From: Enoplosus armatus
Lineage: Eukaryota; Chordata; Actinopteri; Centrarchiformes; Enoplosidae
Assembly: GCF_043641665.1 (NCBI RefSeq)
Contig: NC_092197.1
Span: forward strand, 20,038,857 to 20,102,856
Direction of reading: 5' to 3'
DNA length: 64,000 nucleotides
The notes beneath the pieces are model-generated. The model saw only the letters and a program-made list of their open reading frames with translations, was not told where the DNA came from and ran no database searches. Shown here one piece after another: positions 27,301 through 40,900 of the stretch. Every line of letters starts with the position of its first letter. Positions within the stretch are counted from its first letter, which is position 1. The translations under genes and the position numbers were made by a program.

Positions 27301-28873
27301 ATAAACTCGCTCGGTGTGACCAAAGTAATGCAAGGTGCGACTGGGACTTGAATATGTTTCGGGAACGTCCACTGTTTGCTTGACCCCCTGTGTGTTTCAG
27401 GGCTGTTTCATGGTTGTGGAAAAAAAAAAGAAGAAAAAAAAAGAGGAATTTCACACATGTCCCCACCCCTTTTTTGGACAGCATGGAATAATCCATTTTG
27501 GACTAAGGAGCTTTCGCTGCTAGTCGGACAACTAGAATACTGGAGCTCTGAGAGGCTCACTTTACACGGTAAAATGTCCTGCTCACGATTCTTTAAAAGC
27601 TGCACGACTCAGTGTTTTCATATTAACTATGGGCGAACAGTGCAGCTCATGGTTTTTCGGCTCGTTTTTAGCGCTCTCGTCGTCGCCCCCCCCCCTCCTG
27701 GTTTTCAGAGGAAGGGCTCCGGTAAACTCCCTGCACACGACCCGCTCAGCGCCGACACAGTTAAAGAGTTAAAGAGAGGATTTAAGCGGCTGAAAAGAGC
27801 CGGATGTGTCCGTTAGGAGCTGGTGGAGAACAAAAGCGGAGCTAAAAGAGAGGGAGTGCTGATGTTGGTGCTGATGTTGCTCTGTGATGCCGTCAAGCGG
27901 TGGAAAAAAAAATAATGATTTGAAAAGTTCCTTTAAATTCTGCAGTGTTTACTTGGCAGCAGTCCTCTTCTTCTTCTTCTTCTTCTTCTCTGCCTTTGTT
28001 GGTACAAACCGTCGGTGCGAGGACTGTCGCTCAGTGAAACTAACGGCAGGACTGCGCGTTGCGTCACCTGTGCGAGCGTGCCATGAGACAAACTAAACGG
28101 GGACATGCACGGGAGAAGAAAAAGAAAAAGAAAAAGAAAAAGTTCCATAATGCCACTGGATGTCTAAAACCGCACGGGGGAACTTTTACTACTCCTTTAA
28201 AAAAAAAAAAACTTCATTTTATGAGTTTATGCAAAGCTGCTGGGATTTTTAGTATAATAGGAAGACACACTGCCAGGTCTATTAAACTAAAAACACACAC
28301 ACCACTCTGGTCCACTCGTGTCTTGGCATGACGGGGTGAATGGCTCCTTTTTTTTTTTTTTTCTGGAAAGAGATCTCGATTTTCCTCCCAGTGAGGCCAG
28401 TTAGCTGGACGGCGTGACTGTGCGAGGAGTCAAGCCCCGCCACGTTACAGTCGGGAAGCGCGTCGCTGCTCCGACCTCTGCAATCAAAGGCCGGCGGGGG
28501 GGGGGGAGCCTTTTTTTTCGGTAACTACTGAACCATCAAGCAGCATGTGGAGGCAGAGCAGGAAGATATTAGTCAGAGGCAAGACGAAAGGCGGCTTCTC
28601 CACCCCCCCCCCCCCCCACACACCCCCACACACCCCCCACCCCCGGTGATCTGACCGGTTCCTTCACGTTGTCCATTGGTCAGCCAACTCTTTCAGCCGA
28701 ATCTGCTGAATGAGGAGAGCCGGGCGTCTGTCTTTCCTCTCGCAGACGAGTCGCAGCCGCCACTGGCAACTGTTCGCGACACGTGTGTGTGTGTGTGTGT
28801 GTGTGCGTGCGTGAGCAGACAAAGAGAGGTTTGCGGGGCTTGCTGGCTGTTAGGGTGTCTAGCTGTGTAATGA

Positions 28874-28937
<64 letters not shown>

Positions 28938-31900
28938 TAGCCAGGGAATAATGGTAAATACGCACACTTTGACGTCAGCTTCACTGACAAGTTCGGCCTT
29001 TATGAGCACAGACAGAAAAAATTTGAGATAACAAAAAAAAAAAAAAAAAGTCAGTGCGTCTCTGGATAGTCTGTGCTGATGAGCGTCACTTCACGACATG
29101 TTCTGAGCAGCTACTGCTCATTCTCTGTGAGGGAGGTGTGATTGATGTGTCTCTCAGCAGTCAATTTTTAACCGCAAATCACAATTTGCCTCAGGGGGGC
29201 TTTTACAATCTGTACAGCATATGACAAACCTCTGCTTCCAATGAGGAATAAAAAAAATTGAATGGGGGGGGGGGTGTAAGAAAGCTCAGGAAGAGCAACA
29301 GAGGAGGGATCCCTCTCCCGGGTTGCATATGTGCATCGCTGTAACCGTCACAAAAAGCAGCAGGCCTTTAAGCGTTCGATGGAACATATATATGTATGTG
29401 TGTGTGTGTGTTTCCATGACGTATCCCGGCAGCCAGGGCCCTCACACACCTCCTTCAGAGAGCATACTTTACTTGTCACCTGTCTTTTTGTAGCAGAATA
29501 TATTGTGGAATAACACATAGTGTCGCAGTTCTGGAGTAATGAATCAGATCTTTCCCTGAGAAAAAAAAAAAGAAAAGAAAAATGTTTCGAGACAATTCAC
29601 AATCTGCGAGCTACAGGTGCGTTTTCAGGAAGGCAGAGCCTAGAAATGAAATGGGGGGGGGGGGGACTTTCTACTACAGCTGGCCTATAAAACATTACCA
29701 CCACATGCATTTACAACACTGCAGCTCAACACGGGCCTCGTGAAAATAATAACACAAGCTCAGCCTCTCAGATGCATCTGGAGCACAGAGGGGCTCGGAT
29801 TAGCGGCGGCGCAGTTTACACCTCACCTACAATAACAACTTCTTTCGGGAGCAAGAGCCCCTCGTCGTGTTCGTCCATTTTCCATTTCCACGACTGTAAA
29901 TGTCACACGGGATGCATTCGTTCTACGGCGGGGGGGGGGGGGGGGGGAACTGCCCAGGCAAGCCTGAGAAACAGAAGCATTCTGAAGCTCTGTGGCCGTC
30001 TACACTCCTGCGAAACCTTTTGATGAATCAGCCACCATTCTGTTTGCACACGAATAGACGCAGCTGAAAAATGGGGGGCGACTTTGACGACTCACCGGGG
30101 GCAGTAGGTTATTTGCAAGGCTAATTAATGAGACTGATCTTAAAGCTGCAGTTGGCAATATTATTGAATTAAAATGATGGTTGAAATAAGTCATTTTGAC
30201 CACTGCACGTCACTAACAATATCTAATTGAAGGGCTCCGTTAGCTAGCGCGTTAACTGGAGGAAGGAATCAAAACACAGAACCCCCTGATTGGTCGTTTG
30301 ATTCAGACCTGGTCCAGTTTTTTTAAAAGACTAAATACAAAGGGGGGGGGTGCAATGGTCAAAATGAGTTATTTCAACTGAAATTATAATTCAATAATAT
30401 TGCCTGCTGTAGCTTTAAGCTTTTAATTAAAGTATATATGTCAACCAACCAGCAAAGACTATATATGTTTTGCTACTGTGTAAGTAAGACAGACTCATGT
30501 TACAGTAGCTGCAACAGAACAGGGACCATAAAACAGAGAAAAGCAACAAATCTGCCAAATCTTTTGTTTGAAAGTCGTCGTCGTTGCCGATCGATCCACT
30601 AAACGCTTGAGCTCAAGTCCTCGCGCGGCCCATAATTCATGGCCGCACGTGTGTGAACATGTCAGTCAAACACAGGACAACCAGAGTCGCATAAACAGAA
30701 CCATGTGCGCATCTGCTGTCGGCCTTGCCGTCTGTGGCCATTTTGGAGATCATGTTAAAATACTGCTCCAGAGAGACTGGCCAGGGCTCAGCAGCCGAAA
30801 CACGGCTAATCTCCGAGACACCAAATTTGACGATATGATATTGATCCCAGAAACAAAAAGGGGGCGGGTGGGGGGGGGGGGGGGTGGGCCATTCATGAAC
30901 TGAAAGATCTTCACATCTTCTGAATATATGCTCCTGTGAGCTCCGTGGTCCCCGAAAGGCTCCCAGGTTCCAGGAAAAGATCCCGCTGTTGAAAAGAGCT
31001 CGTGGATAGAGACAGATTGCAGCCTCAACCATTCGGGCCAAATCATGGGCCGAGAGCAAACATCGCCAGGCCTTCTGCCAGAAATATGAACACGCCAGAT
31101 AATTGAATCACATGTTGAACTCACTTTTAGTCCACTTGTGTGAGTAATGGATTTGAGTAATGATCCGACAATCCTTCAGCTTGAGAAAAAAAAACCCCCG
31201 GCCAGACATTTACAGAGCTTGTTATTATTATGGGAAAATGGATTAAGTCCACTGCCGGCGACTGCACCGGCCTGGCCTGAAGGCAGGAGTTGTGGGGGGG
31301 GGGCATGTTATGATGTAGTAACTCCCATCTCCAACAACTGAAGATAACACTAGATATTGTCAGGGGAGATTCCCCTTTTGTGTTTTGTGTTATTAAAAAT
31401 TCCAAAGCCGTGATAGCATTTCTTTATCCTAGGACCAAGAGAATCCTCATCGAAACACTGCATCATCAGGCAAGGTTTAAGCAAAGGCTGGAAAGAGGGA
31501 ACGCATTTGCTTGAGCAAGCCTTCTTAGTCATTTGCTTTGGTATATTTACTGTACGGGATCAAGTTAGGGCCACTTTGAGCGGGTGTCTATTGTTAATTT
31601 CTTATCTAATAGCTTACAAAAAGATAGAAAACAACTTAATTACAACTGGATTTTGACACGAGCACGTGCAAGAAAAGCCGAGTGATGCTTTCGCAGCCGT
31701 GTATTCGGGCTTTTTGAATCTTTTAGAAGAGTTCATCCCTCTAGTAGAGTTCCATGCACTTGGGGAATCTATGACAAGGAGCACTGAAGCTGTTCTACAG
31801 GCTAAGGGGCCGGGTTTTGCTAGAGAAGAACCAGTTCGAATGACAATGGCGAAAAAAAGTGTTTATATACTTGTTCCGAAGGGCCACACTGGAAAATCAG

Positions 31901-34900
31901 TGGTTGTCGGGAGTGATGAGGAAAAACACAGCACCGAGTTCAAAGGTAATTGTGAGCACGTTGTTTCCTCGAGGCCCTGTAGCAAAATGTTCCGTGACCC
32001 AGTACTAGTCCGTGGCCCCAAGGGTTGGGAAGCTCGGGTCTAACACGAATGCCAAGCTGCTAAGTCGTGCTGTAATAAGAGTGGCAATTGTGAATATTAT
32101 AGGAAAACACTGACACTGACAGCGAAGCTTTACAGGTACAGTCACCATTTTTCCATTCAATCAGTGGAATTATTCTTCCGCTAAAATACACAAACACAAA
32201 TGAGTACGTAATAATATTTTAGGAGACGGGGTTGTCTGTGATGGCCCCTTGTAAAATCCAGGAAAGAGGAATAACAATTCTACCACTAGACTGGTCGGAC
32301 GTGGCACATGAAAGCTGCAGCTAAAGAGCCAGATATTTTTCTCTGGAGTTAAACGGAGTAAACACTTGACTTACAGTCATCAAGTGGACACAAACACCAC
32401 TCCAAATGAACGATGATGTCGCTCTGTGTCTGCTGGATGTGTTTGCCAAGTCGACTTTGTGTTTTCAGCTTGTTCTGCTGCCCCCAAGTGGCCAAAAATA
32501 TGCACATGCTAATATCACTTCAGTGAATGATGTGAGAGAGTGGACATTTACTGATAATCTCTTCCCATCTGTTGCAGAAATCATCTTGGTTCAGGTGCTA
32601 TCACTGTGCTATGATTCTCCCTGTGGTGGTTTTGTTGGTGCTCCTGTTGCTGTCTGGACCCGAGTCCTCTCTCCAGGGAGACACTCAGGAAATTGGGAAC
32701 AGCGATGAGATCCTGGAGAGAGAGTTTATCTATGCGCCAAAGCGGCAAAAGCGTGCCGTGGTCGACCACAGCGCTTCCCAAACAGACAAATGTTCTTACA
32801 CCTTTATTGTCCCTCAGCAGAAAAACAATGGGGCCATCTGTGTGAACTCCAAGGAGCCCGAGGCCCTGCTGGAGAACAGGGTCAACAAGCAGGAGCTGGA
32901 GTTGCTCAACACTGAGTTGCAGAAGCAGCGGCGGCAGATCGAAGCGCTGCAGCAGCTGGTTGAGGTAGATGGGGGTGTGATCAATGAAGTCAAGCTACTG
33001 CGCAAAGAGAGCCGCAACATGAACTCCCGGGTTACGCAGCTCTACATGCAGCTGCTGCATGAGATTATCCGCAAACGAGACAATGCTCTGGAGGTCTCAC
33101 AGCTGGAGACCCGCGTGCTCAACCACACACACGAGATGGGGAGGCTGGCTGCCCGCTACCGTGACCTGGAACATAAGTACCTGCATCTGTCGGCCCTCGC
33201 CAGCAACCAGAGCGCTCTCGTGGTGCAGCTGGAGGAAAACTGCAAGAGGGGAGGATACTCGTACGGCGTGGTGCAGGAGAGGAGCCGTCCTGTCCGCCCA
33301 CAGCCTCCTGTGATCCCTCAGCCTCCTTTGCAGATGCCTGAACTTTCTCCTGGAGGCTACAGACCCTACCATCCACCTACCTACAAACGCCACGCCACCA
33401 ACCCCATGACTAATGAGATACAGAATGACCAGAACTCCAAAGCATTACCACCTCCACTGGCCACAATGCCAAGTGCTACCTACAGCTTCACAAACGAGCC
33501 CTCTGGTGAGTAGATGACCACACTGACACTTCGGTATCTTCCTCTGAGGTCTATTATTATTGTAACGACACAGGGCACACATTGTCCAATAAGGGGAAAC
33601 GTTTCTTCTATAATGTTTAACCTCACTGAGAACATGCATAAAAAAGACCACAGAGATCTTTTTGACAGATTACTGCAGCTGCAACCACTGTTAAAGTCCC
33701 TATAATATCCATGTAGGATATTGTAGCCCTCCCGCCCCCCCAAAGAGGTTTTATTGAGAATAAAAATCCTCTCCAAATATGTTTCATAGCAATCTATCAA
33801 ACAGCTCCTCCAAGGAGGTTTATTTGGCAAGGTAGGCATCCATGCGTACAAGTTCTTGCAGCTACCAAAAAACCTAGGTGGTTGGGCGATCCCCAACCTC
33901 AGGCATTACTGGTGGGGCCTGCCAGTTGAGGGCATTGACAATTTGGGTTACAGATAAAACAGAGACAGGTCAGAGATTGCGAAATCAGCTTTCACAACTT
34001 CGTCAGAGGCGGTGATAAATCCCAGAAGGAGGCCTTAGGCAGATGGGCCAAAACAACCATCACGGTATGGAGAGAGTAGCAGTATTGTCCAGTTGAGAGA
34101 GTTTACCCCCTTAAAATTAGACGGTTGAAGATAAGTAACTAAGCTAAGTAATACATTTAAGTAATTAACATTTCTTCAGATATTTCGAAATAAAAGGCTT
34201 CCTACTGAAACATCCAAATTGGAACAATCTCAGGAGGAACATCTGGTAAGAATTCAAAAGGGCCAGGACACCAAAAAGCAGATCACAAAATCATATAGAG
34301 CGTTGTCTAATATGACACAAACACTCAAGGGCTAGTGAGAGACATTAGTAAAGAAATGTGGGAATAATCTTCTCAGTAACTCTCAGTAAATCTTCTCGTA
34401 ACGTTACAAACTCAAACATATGGAGGGATTTTAATGGAAGGTAGCCCCCCCCCCCCCCCCACCCAGAGAATTGCAAACAATACACATATACTCGGGACAT
34501 GTTCTGTCTTGAGTACATTTTGAAGTGGAATATTCAAATTACTCGATAACGCATTTGTTTCCAGGCTCCCTAGAGACCCAGTGTTAGTCATACTTGGGGT
34601 GCTGCCTGGAGACATAAGAGATACGAAAAGGAAATACATGTTGTTCATACTGTTCGCAGCTGCCAAAAAAGCAATAACGCAGAACTGGCTCAACGAGGAA
34701 CCCCCATCAATAACCACGCAATCTACTCGACGGAAAAAATGTTCATGTTGTCACCACAGAGCGTGCAATTTACAGAGACAAGGTCAATGCTTGTTGATCA
34801 GCCAGGCAGAAATCAGTGAGTAACATGGGTGCCGAAAACCTCCTACCCTTCATCATATGAACAAAAACAAGCTAGCAATGGAATACTGCTGTAGACAGGA

Positions 34901-37900
34901 GAATATACGGGGAAAACTGACTGCTGACAGGGCGTCCTGCTGGTTTTCATTTAAACCTTTGCACAACGGAGGAGCAGAAATAGTTAAGAGGGGGAAAACA
35001 TATGGTATCAACAATGAAGAACAACTTGATGTAGTATAGGAATTATAGAATATGAATTGGGAATCCCAAAAGACCAATCTTGCTCACCTGCCTATGCACA
35101 TACTTTGCCTCTTTCATCCTTCTTTTAACCTGTACTGGATTATTTCAGTAATGCTGCAAGTGTTCTAGGACCTCTAAGGTGCTCCACTGAACCCAGTAAC
35201 CAGTAACTGTACTTAATGGTGCGATGAGATATGAATGAAGTACTGTATAGCCATTCAAACGTGTCGTCTCCGTGTTTCCACGTGATGCCTTCTGTGGTTA
35301 CCAAGAAATACGGTGCACTTTTGCTCACGGTAATATATACTTGGCACACATAACACATGGTCAACAGTGACTTCTATATACTGATATACAGTATGCAGCT
35401 TTGTTAGTTAGCATTCTGTCTCCCCCGCAGGTCCTTTCAAAGACTGTCTGGAGGCTCTGGAGGGTGGATACACCACCAGCGGCATGTACCTCCTGAAAGC
35501 GGACAACGGCAACCGACTCATGCAGGTTTGGTGTGATCAGAGACATGACCCCGGCGGTTGGACTGTTATTCTGAGACGTCAGGACGGCTCTGTCAACTTC
35601 TTTAGGAACTGGGAGACCTACAAGGTAATAATGAGGATCTGAGACTCAATCAAGTTTCTATATGCCTTCAAGATAGTCCGGCATCCATTGCATTACATGG
35701 TGTGTGTGTGTGCTCTTTTAAAACAAGGCTAACAGTCTACAGCAATTATTATTAGACACCCTGTTGACACCAGCCAGATTTTGAAAGCAGCATGTCAATA
35801 GCATATTAGCAACAGCTGCAATAGACGTTTACGTGAAATTTCCACATTGACCCATGGACATCACATTTAACGATGGTGTAAAATTAGCTAGCAAGTTAAT
35901 GTTACCTCAGCGGTCTGTCACTCTGGGTGAATATTTGGTCAACTATGTAGCTTAAGCCAACGTTATCTAGCTACCTAGCTTCGTTGTGGCAGGCACAGAG
36001 CGATGCACCTGCATCCGAAGCGTTAGATGTTCACCCTCCATTGTCTTTGTCAAAGTCGCTTTGAGATTCAAAACGGCTAATTTCGCCGAAAGGTGACCGA
36101 AGTTTGCGTGCCTGCTTTAAGCCTTTCAGGAGTTTAGTGGCTGCCATCTTGCAGGTATCCAGAGTCCACTCCACTTCCAGACTAGCCTTTGTTCCACTTG
36201 CATCTCTCTTGGAAATCCTTGTCATTTCAACAAAGCATTTCGCCACTACAGCTCCCATGAGGTTTTGGGTTGAGAGTTAAGAGTCATCTGAGGTAGTCTA
36301 CTACTTAACAGTACTGTGGTGGTTGGTTGTGCATCCTCCTTTGTGGAAAACAACGCTAACACTTGGCAGTCCTGGCTAGTTGGCCAATTCAGAATTGCAA
36401 TGGCAGCGGCTATGGGCTAAAGGGTGCAGGGGAGGAGTTTGGTAACACAGACACTGTCCTAAGCAGTAAAATTATGAAATACTAGTGTCACTTCATAAAA
36501 ATGGAATTTGTACAAACAGGAATATGAGAGCAGCTACGCAGATATAATAAAAAAAAGACCTAATAAAGTTAAATGGATGGAATAATTAAACTGCCATTTA
36601 GCTCCCACAGCTGAAATCTATCTTTAACAAAACAAACTGTTTGGCCGATCCATCTCATTGTGTAATATGTGAGTAATCGTAAGAAAAACTCAAGAAAACA
36701 AAATGTATGAGATCACAACAGCAGAGCTGAAATCAATTCAAATGAACTAAACATGCTCTCACTGTTGCAGCCAGTGCAGTGATCCAGGGACTTCATAGCC
36801 ATGTTTCCCAGTTACTACCGGTGGAACCCGACGTTACGTAAATACGGGTGAACAGGGTGAAACATTTAGTTGCCAGAGATTAACATCCTGTGGCCTAAAG
36901 TGAGGACATCCCAATCTGGATACTCTCCTCAGTACTTTAAACCCAAGATCAAAGCGCAACGGAGTACTTCCAAGTTGTCCCCCAACCCGATCTTTCCCCA
37001 ACCCACCCTCAATGAGTCAACAAAGCACTTACACGCTCACATTTGGCAGGGACGAGGACCCCCCCCCCCCCCCTCTGATTGAATCCATGTGCCACGTAAT
37101 TGAAGCCAGAGATTCAAACACAGTGAGCTCTGGTGGAGAGGATCTTAAAAACGTTCTGCCATTATGCCACTGCTCTTGGCCTCTCGCTCTGACATCATAC
37201 CAGTCTTTCACAGATGCTTGGAAAACATGGGTGGCTTGTTGCTGGAAGTCCAAGGCTGTATCCGAGGGGAGAAATTCACCGATTCTCTCATGTAAATTTT
37301 AAAATAAGAGAATCGCTGTGGCATTTCCCTGTTAAATCATCTGTTAGGGACAGGAGGAATGGGTTATTCCTGACTGATTCAATGCCTTCCTCCTTTTACA
37401 GCAAGGGTTTGGAAACATTGACGGTGAATACTGGTTAGGCCTGGAGAACATCTACTGGCTGACCAACCAGGGCACTTACAAGCTGCTGGTGACCCTGGAA
37501 GACTGGACCGGACGTAAGACCTTCGCAGAGTACGCCAGCTTCCGCGTCGAGTCCGAGGCCAACTTCTACAAGCTGCGAGTGGGCCGATACCATGGCAGTG
37601 CTGGAGACTCCCTTACCTGGCACAACAGCAAGCAGTTTACAACACTGGACAGAGACCATGATGCCTACACAGGTGAGTGGAATGCGGTACAACAGGCCAT
37701 TATAACTACTATTTTGGTATCTGATTCAATAAATTGCACCCACATATTGTATATGCAACTCATAACCGACTGTATTCAGGGTTGAGTTATGTATCCACCT
37801 ACGAGAGTTGATCCAGACACTGCCTTGTGATAGACCCTGGCCTCCATGCCACCCTGCACAGGATAAGTGGGCATGATGGTAGGATACAGAATCTGGGCAC

Positions 37901-40900
37901 ATCACCATTCTGGCTTGAGGCTATGGGTATACAATATATGGTACTTAGACAGCTACCAATGTTTGGTAGAGTTTCCCCAAAACCGAGACGCGTTACTCCA
38001 TATTCGAACTTGAAGGTTTCTACTGCGTTTTATAACATAGGAGGACCACTTCTCACCAAGACCACATCTACTAACATCAAAAGAAATCATTTTACTTACA
38101 GCACATCAAAGTGAAATACACTGGTCAGTGTGGATTTCCCTTGAGGCTATTGTTTAGAAGCAGCTCCACTGCTCCACGAGGCATGGTACACCACGATTCG
38201 TCAGTCTCAGCTCAGCAGACAACTTGTCCTTACTTTGTCCAGGGTCCCGAAGGACACTTGTGTGATGCAAACTCAAGCCAGAGAAGCTACTTTGAAGTTC
38301 GGAGACATTGTCCGCTGATGTTCTGCTCTTCCTCTCTGACTGAAGGCAGGCCCGTAGAAAGTAAACACTTGGATGCATTCAGAGGCAAGCAAGCCACCTG
38401 GGTAATATCTGGCTAATTTCAATTATCTGAACGAGCTGCCCATAAATCAACTAAGTGCACATGCACGCCTGAATGTGGACAATCTCCGCTCCTTGACTTA
38501 TATAAACACAATAGGCTTGCTTAAGTTGGAAACTCCCCAATGTTATAAATCATGTATTGGAAAACATCATTAAAACTGCAATACTCAACCTCTCTACTCG
38601 ACACAATTAGTATATTGTCGTTCAGAATGCACGCACAAAAAACAACTGCGGAACAAAAGTGGAGAAGATGAGTGTTTCCTGCCGGCGTTGATGCCTGATT
38701 AGAAAAACAGTAAACATTAACAGTCGTGAGCTCTGCAGTAGGAGTCATATTACTGAAGCGTTGCGTTAATGAGGTTAAGAACCTTTGCACACTTCTTGCT
38801 TTGGGCTCCACAAACAAGCGTGTGCACCCGCAAAACCTTATGCAATTGCGTAATTGAGTCCGGCACGTGGGATGTCACTGGACATTCGAAATACTGCGGT
38901 CTGCGGGTCTGCGCTGTCCCTGGCGTGACAGTCTGTGCTCCCAAAATGCTGTCACCTTGCCACGTCGAAGGCTTCGCAAGTTGTCCGCGGCGTGTGGTCG
39001 TGCACGCCTGTTAAACTAGACTAGGCCAAGCCGGTACGTCGTTTCAAGCGCCTCTACGACCCCCTTCCACGAGAGACCACAGGGGACAGCCACATGATCC
39101 TGAACCCATGGAGAGAGACCGCCGCTGCATTTGCCTGCTCTGCTCGCGGGGGCACAGACAAGGCTTTAGAGCTTTACTCTTCTGGGCCAGATCTAATCAG
39201 CACACAAAACTTCTAATTTTGCAGGAATTTGTTGAATACAGCAGGGTGGTCAATTGTGGGGCTCACTGATGATCAATCCTAACCTGACCAGACCAGATTG
39301 CTTGTATACCAGCTGGTCTGATTTCATTCCTTGTGTCTCCAGGTAACTGTGCCCACTACCAAAAGGGAGGATGGTGGTACAACGCCTGCGCTCATTCCAA
39401 TCTGAACGGCGTGTGGTACCGCGGTGGGCACTACCGCAGCCGTTACCAGGACGGCGTGTACTGGGCCGAGTTCCGAGGAGGAGCTTATTCTCTGAAGAAA
39501 GTGACCATGATGATACGACCCAGTGCAAACATCAACTAACACGCCAGTCATTCAAAACAAAGTTTTACCGGACAAACACTTCCAGCAAAAGGGATACCAT
39601 TTCTAGATGACAAAAAAAAAAACGGCATCCTTAATTTTAACTTCAGTCTTTGCTTTTTTTTTTTCTTCTGTTGGTTGCTTTATACTCCTCAATAGGACAC
39701 AGGCAGAATGTTTTTTCTTTATTCCTTCCACAGGTTTTACTTACCTTGTTTATATGTTGAAACTCCAATGCATACTATTCAAAAACTCTCTCAAAATCTT
39801 TGTCTGTTATGTGTAGAATAAAATCCACAATGCGTTAATTATAGCAACAGGAATGTATATCCAGAGATCAAAACTGACTGCTGGCAATAAACTGGTCCTT
39901 CAGAGTATTATTGGTGCTTATATTACATATATATAGTATCTATGTACAACGTACTTTGGGATCAGTTCTACAGGAGAGAAATCTGGTTTATTTATTTTGA
40001 TAGAAGATCTCAGTAAATCTGTCTAATTTGCCTTCAGCCGCTTAATTCCATCTAATATTTGGATTTCTTCCGATTTGACAACAGTTAGGGAAACAATTTA
40101 ATAATTTAAAGGTCTTCTAACCACTTAGCATGGGAACATAGAACAATTCAACAGGTCAACTTCTTCTTGCATCTAAATAACAGGACTGGACTATACGGCT
40201 ACCTATAATGCTTGATAGGTCTTTCTAGTGAGATAAATGAGATACGAAGTTGCAAGAAAAAAAAACTACACTACACTACATCCTACATCAACCATTGATG
40301 GGACCACTGTTGTATCGTTTTTGGCACTGAAGATTAAAGCCTTCAAATATACAGAATTATAGACAGAATTTACAACAATAAAAATACCAAAACAAATATG
40401 GTTCTCCAGGTAAAAGCAGCTACGGTGCACTTACGCAGAAGCCAAACAGTACAAATTCAGTTATCCTCTCCACCCACCAAAGGTTTCCTGGTCTGTTGAA
40501 AAGATCAGTCACTGTATTAGTGTGCAGATACAGTATGTACCAGGTACTCTGTGTATATATATGCTGTTTTTGTTAAGATTATTTTTTATAGTCTGTATGT
40601 TATCGGTCTTGCAATAAACTATGTACAGCCCTGCTTGTGTTTCTAGTGATCTTGTTTCATCCATTTCATATCCAAGACACTAGGAACTTCCTCCAGCCCC
40701 TTCCAAACCACCCGTAATCGAAGCGCCGTTGCCTTTCACACATCTGGACGACGATCGCAGATTCAATCAACAGGGATGAGAGTATGCTCTTGATACCATG
40801 AGCCCAGAAAACCAATTTGAATAATAACAACAGGAAGACAAAAGGCGAGATTGACTGAAAACTGCAACCTAATGTGGATACAAAGATACTGTTCAAGTTG

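Noticed and set aside
31666..32043. 125-codon open frame upstream of angptl2
   Set aside because: No recognisable domain. The last part (CCGTGGCCCCAAGGGTTGGG) resembles the end of a hAT-type repeat. Not convincing as an angptl2 exon.
32572..32610. Upstream extension of the angptl2 frame from a TTG codon
   Set aside because: The TTG lies in the intron acceptor (TTGCAG). The first ATG in the exon is at 32611 and begins a typical signal peptide.
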